Below the pieces are notes generated by a model. That model worked only from the letters and a program-made list of their open reading frames with translations, ran no database searches and had not been told where the DNA came from. A DNA stretch of 11,533 bases, from the NCBI GenBank assembly GCA_964519595.1, contig CAZFJN010000051.1, forward strand, positions 1 to 11,533, given 5' to 3'. Shown here piece by piece: positions 10,387-11,533 of the stretch (position 1 is its first letter; the number at the start of each line of letters is the position of its first letter). The position numbers and the translations under genes were made by a program. This stretch comes from JANRKF01 sp964519595. Its GTDB lineage: Bacteria; Pseudomonadota; Alphaproteobacteria; Rickettsiales; SXRF01.

Positions 10387-11533
10387 ATGAAAAAAATTCT
10401 TCTCGGTACGACGACTCTCATCGGAGCTGCCGCCCTGTTTGCAGGTGCTGCAGTTGCAGGTGAGACTCCGAAAGTAACTTTGGGAGGTACAGTTGACTTC
10501 CAAGCCGGCTTTATCAATGAAGATAAAACTGCCAGCGGCACTAACGAAGCGAATACTCGCGCTGGTCAATTCCGCACGGAATCTGAACTCTCCATCAAAG
10601 TTGATGCTAAAACCGATTCTGGTCTTGGCTACGGTGGTGAAATCGTTCTGACTCCTGATTCACTGCAAACTGAATCTGCTACTGATCAAGTTGGCCGTGA
10701 GTATGTTTATGCTGAAGGCTCTTGGGGTCGCGTAGAAGGTGGTACTAACACTGGCGCTGCTGCTGCACTTAAAGTTGATGCTTCCAGCATCGCTCGTGCA
10801 ACTGGCGGTATTGATGGTGACTGGAACTATTTCATGAGCACTACCAGCTCCCTCGGTATCTTCACTCCAGATGCTCTGCTTGATCATGGCACAACTAGCC
10901 AGTTTGGTGATGAATCAACTGAATCCATCAACAAAGTAACTTACTACACTCCACGCTTTGCTGGTTTCCAAGCTGGTGTGAGCTTCCTGTTTGATACTTC
11001 TGCTGCTGATCGTGGCCGCGTTCTCGTTGCTGCTGCTAACGCAGATAACAACGCTGGTGAAGCTGAAAACGTTCTGGTTGGTGGTATCAACTATGAAGGT
11101 AAATTCAGCGATGTGACAGTAGCTCTTTCTGCAACTGGTGAAACTGGTTCAGGTGAGACTGCTGCAACTGAAGATCTCCGCACTTATGCTCTCGGCGGAT
11201 CAGTTGGCTATATGGGCTTCACTGTTGCTGGTTCTTACAACAACTGGGGTGAGTCTCTCTCCACTACTGCTAACCTTGATGATCGTAGCTTCTGGACTCT
11301 CGGCGCTGCCTATGAGTACGGTCCGTTTGGCGCTTCTGTAACTTACATGGATAGCGAATACCAAACTGCTGCGACAACAACTGAAGAGTTCAACAACCTT
11401 TCAGTTGGCGTTGATTACAAATTAGCACCTGGCTTCACGCCATATGCTGAAGTTAGCTTCGTTGAAATTGATGCCGGCGCTGCTGGTGTTACTACCAACG
11501 ACAACGATGCAACTGTGTTCATCGCTGGTACTC
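10387..11533 (+). CDS. Outer-membrane porin (Gram-negative porin family), 3' end beyond the window
   Basis: The frame is open from this ATG to the window edge, giving 382 complete codons. The start follows AAAGGGA at good spacing. A classical signal peptide is visible: MKKILL, a hydrophobic Ala/Gly-rich core, and cleavage after AVA (residues 22-24), leaving GETPKVTLGGTVDFQAGF as the mature start and first beta strand. Downstream, alternating polar/hydrophobic strands separated by Gly/Asn/Asp-rich loops (VYAEGSWGRVEGGTNTG, VTYYTPRFAGFQAGVSF, VGVDYKLAPGFTPYAEVSFVEI) fit a general-diffusion beta-barrel porin in the outer membrane. Cysteine is absent from the visible part. Codon choice is noticeably more uniform (GCT, AAC, GGT, GTT) than in neighbouring genes, as expected for an abundant protein. 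Substrate specificity cannot be told. Confidence 0.92.
   Translation, partial: MKKILLGTTTLIGAAALFAGAAVAGETPKVTLGGTVDFQAGFINEDKTASGTNEANTRAGQFRTESELSIKVDAKTDSGLGYGGEIVLTPDSLQTESATDQVGREYVYAEGSWGRVEGGTNTGAAAALKVDASSIARATGGIDGDWNYFMSTTSSLGIFTPDALLDHGTTSQFGDESTESINKVTYYTPRFAGFQAGVSFLFDTSAADRGRVLVAAANADNNAGEAENVLVGGINYEGKFSDVTVALSATGETGSGETAATEDLRTYALGGSVGYMGFTVAGSYNNWGESLSTTANLDDRSFWTLGAAYEYGPFGASVTYMDSEYQTAATTTEEFNNLSVGVDYKLAPGFTPYAEVSFVEIDAGAAGVTTNDNDATVFIAGT

Noticed and set aside
10175..10390. 71-residue TTG-started ORF in the porin leader
   Set aside because: It runs over the structured leader, has no Shine-Dalgarno, no recognisable domain and overlaps the porin start; composition looks like chance.
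10264..10887. Antisense ORFs opposite the porin gene
   Set aside because: They are the mirror of strongly biased porin codons and show no protein features.

Overview
The window looks like a piece of an alphaproteobacterial chromosome. It carries the F1-only ATP synthase gene order (delta, alpha, gamma, beta, epsilon) with no F0 genes beside it, which is the usual alphaproteobacterial arrangement. It also holds a Gram-negative SecA with a zinc-binding tail, a YggS-type PLP protein and a secreted outer-membrane porin. Base composition is moderately AT-rich, especially between genes. The exact genus or order cannot be told from the sequence.

Layout. (1) 1-1976: 3' part of secA, entering the window at the DEVD ATPase motif. 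(2) 1977-2264: AT-rich spacer packed with short repeats. (3) 2265-8251: the F1 operon atpH-atpA-atpG-atpD-atpC, interrupted twice. Between atpA and atpG lies a four-helix-bundle gene of the 23S rRNA intervening-sequence protein (S23) family, enclosed by complementary repeat arrays. Between atpG and atpD lies a two-gene MntA/HepT (type VII) toxin-antitoxin pair that meshes with its neighbours by a 1-nt gap and two ATGA overlaps. (4) 8305-8655: a conserved-looking protein of unknown function. (5) 8784-9252: a RelB/RelE-like type II toxin-antitoxin pair. (6) 9218-9943, minus strand: yggS, whose 3' end overlaps the toxin gene. (7) 9944-10386: a 443-bp divergent spacer with a large tandem-plus-inverted repeat and a structured porin leader. 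(8) 10387 to the end: porin, cut by the window edge.

How it fits together. The F1 genes encode the catalytic head of ATP synthase. Both inserted modules flank atpG and lie in the same direction as the operon, so they are probably co-transcribed with it. Many gene junctions here carry short-period tandem repeats with inverted copies, and the repeat words differ from junction to junction. In several places the repeat supplies or replaces functional sequence: the Shine-Dalgarno of atpC, the C-terminal tail of the S23 protein, and the stretch in front of atpG where a Shine-Dalgarno would be expected. The most notable candidate system is the S23-family cassette, because its ORF sits in the loop of a predicted long RNA stem. 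That is the architecture known from rRNA intervening sequences, but here it lies inside a protein-coding operon.
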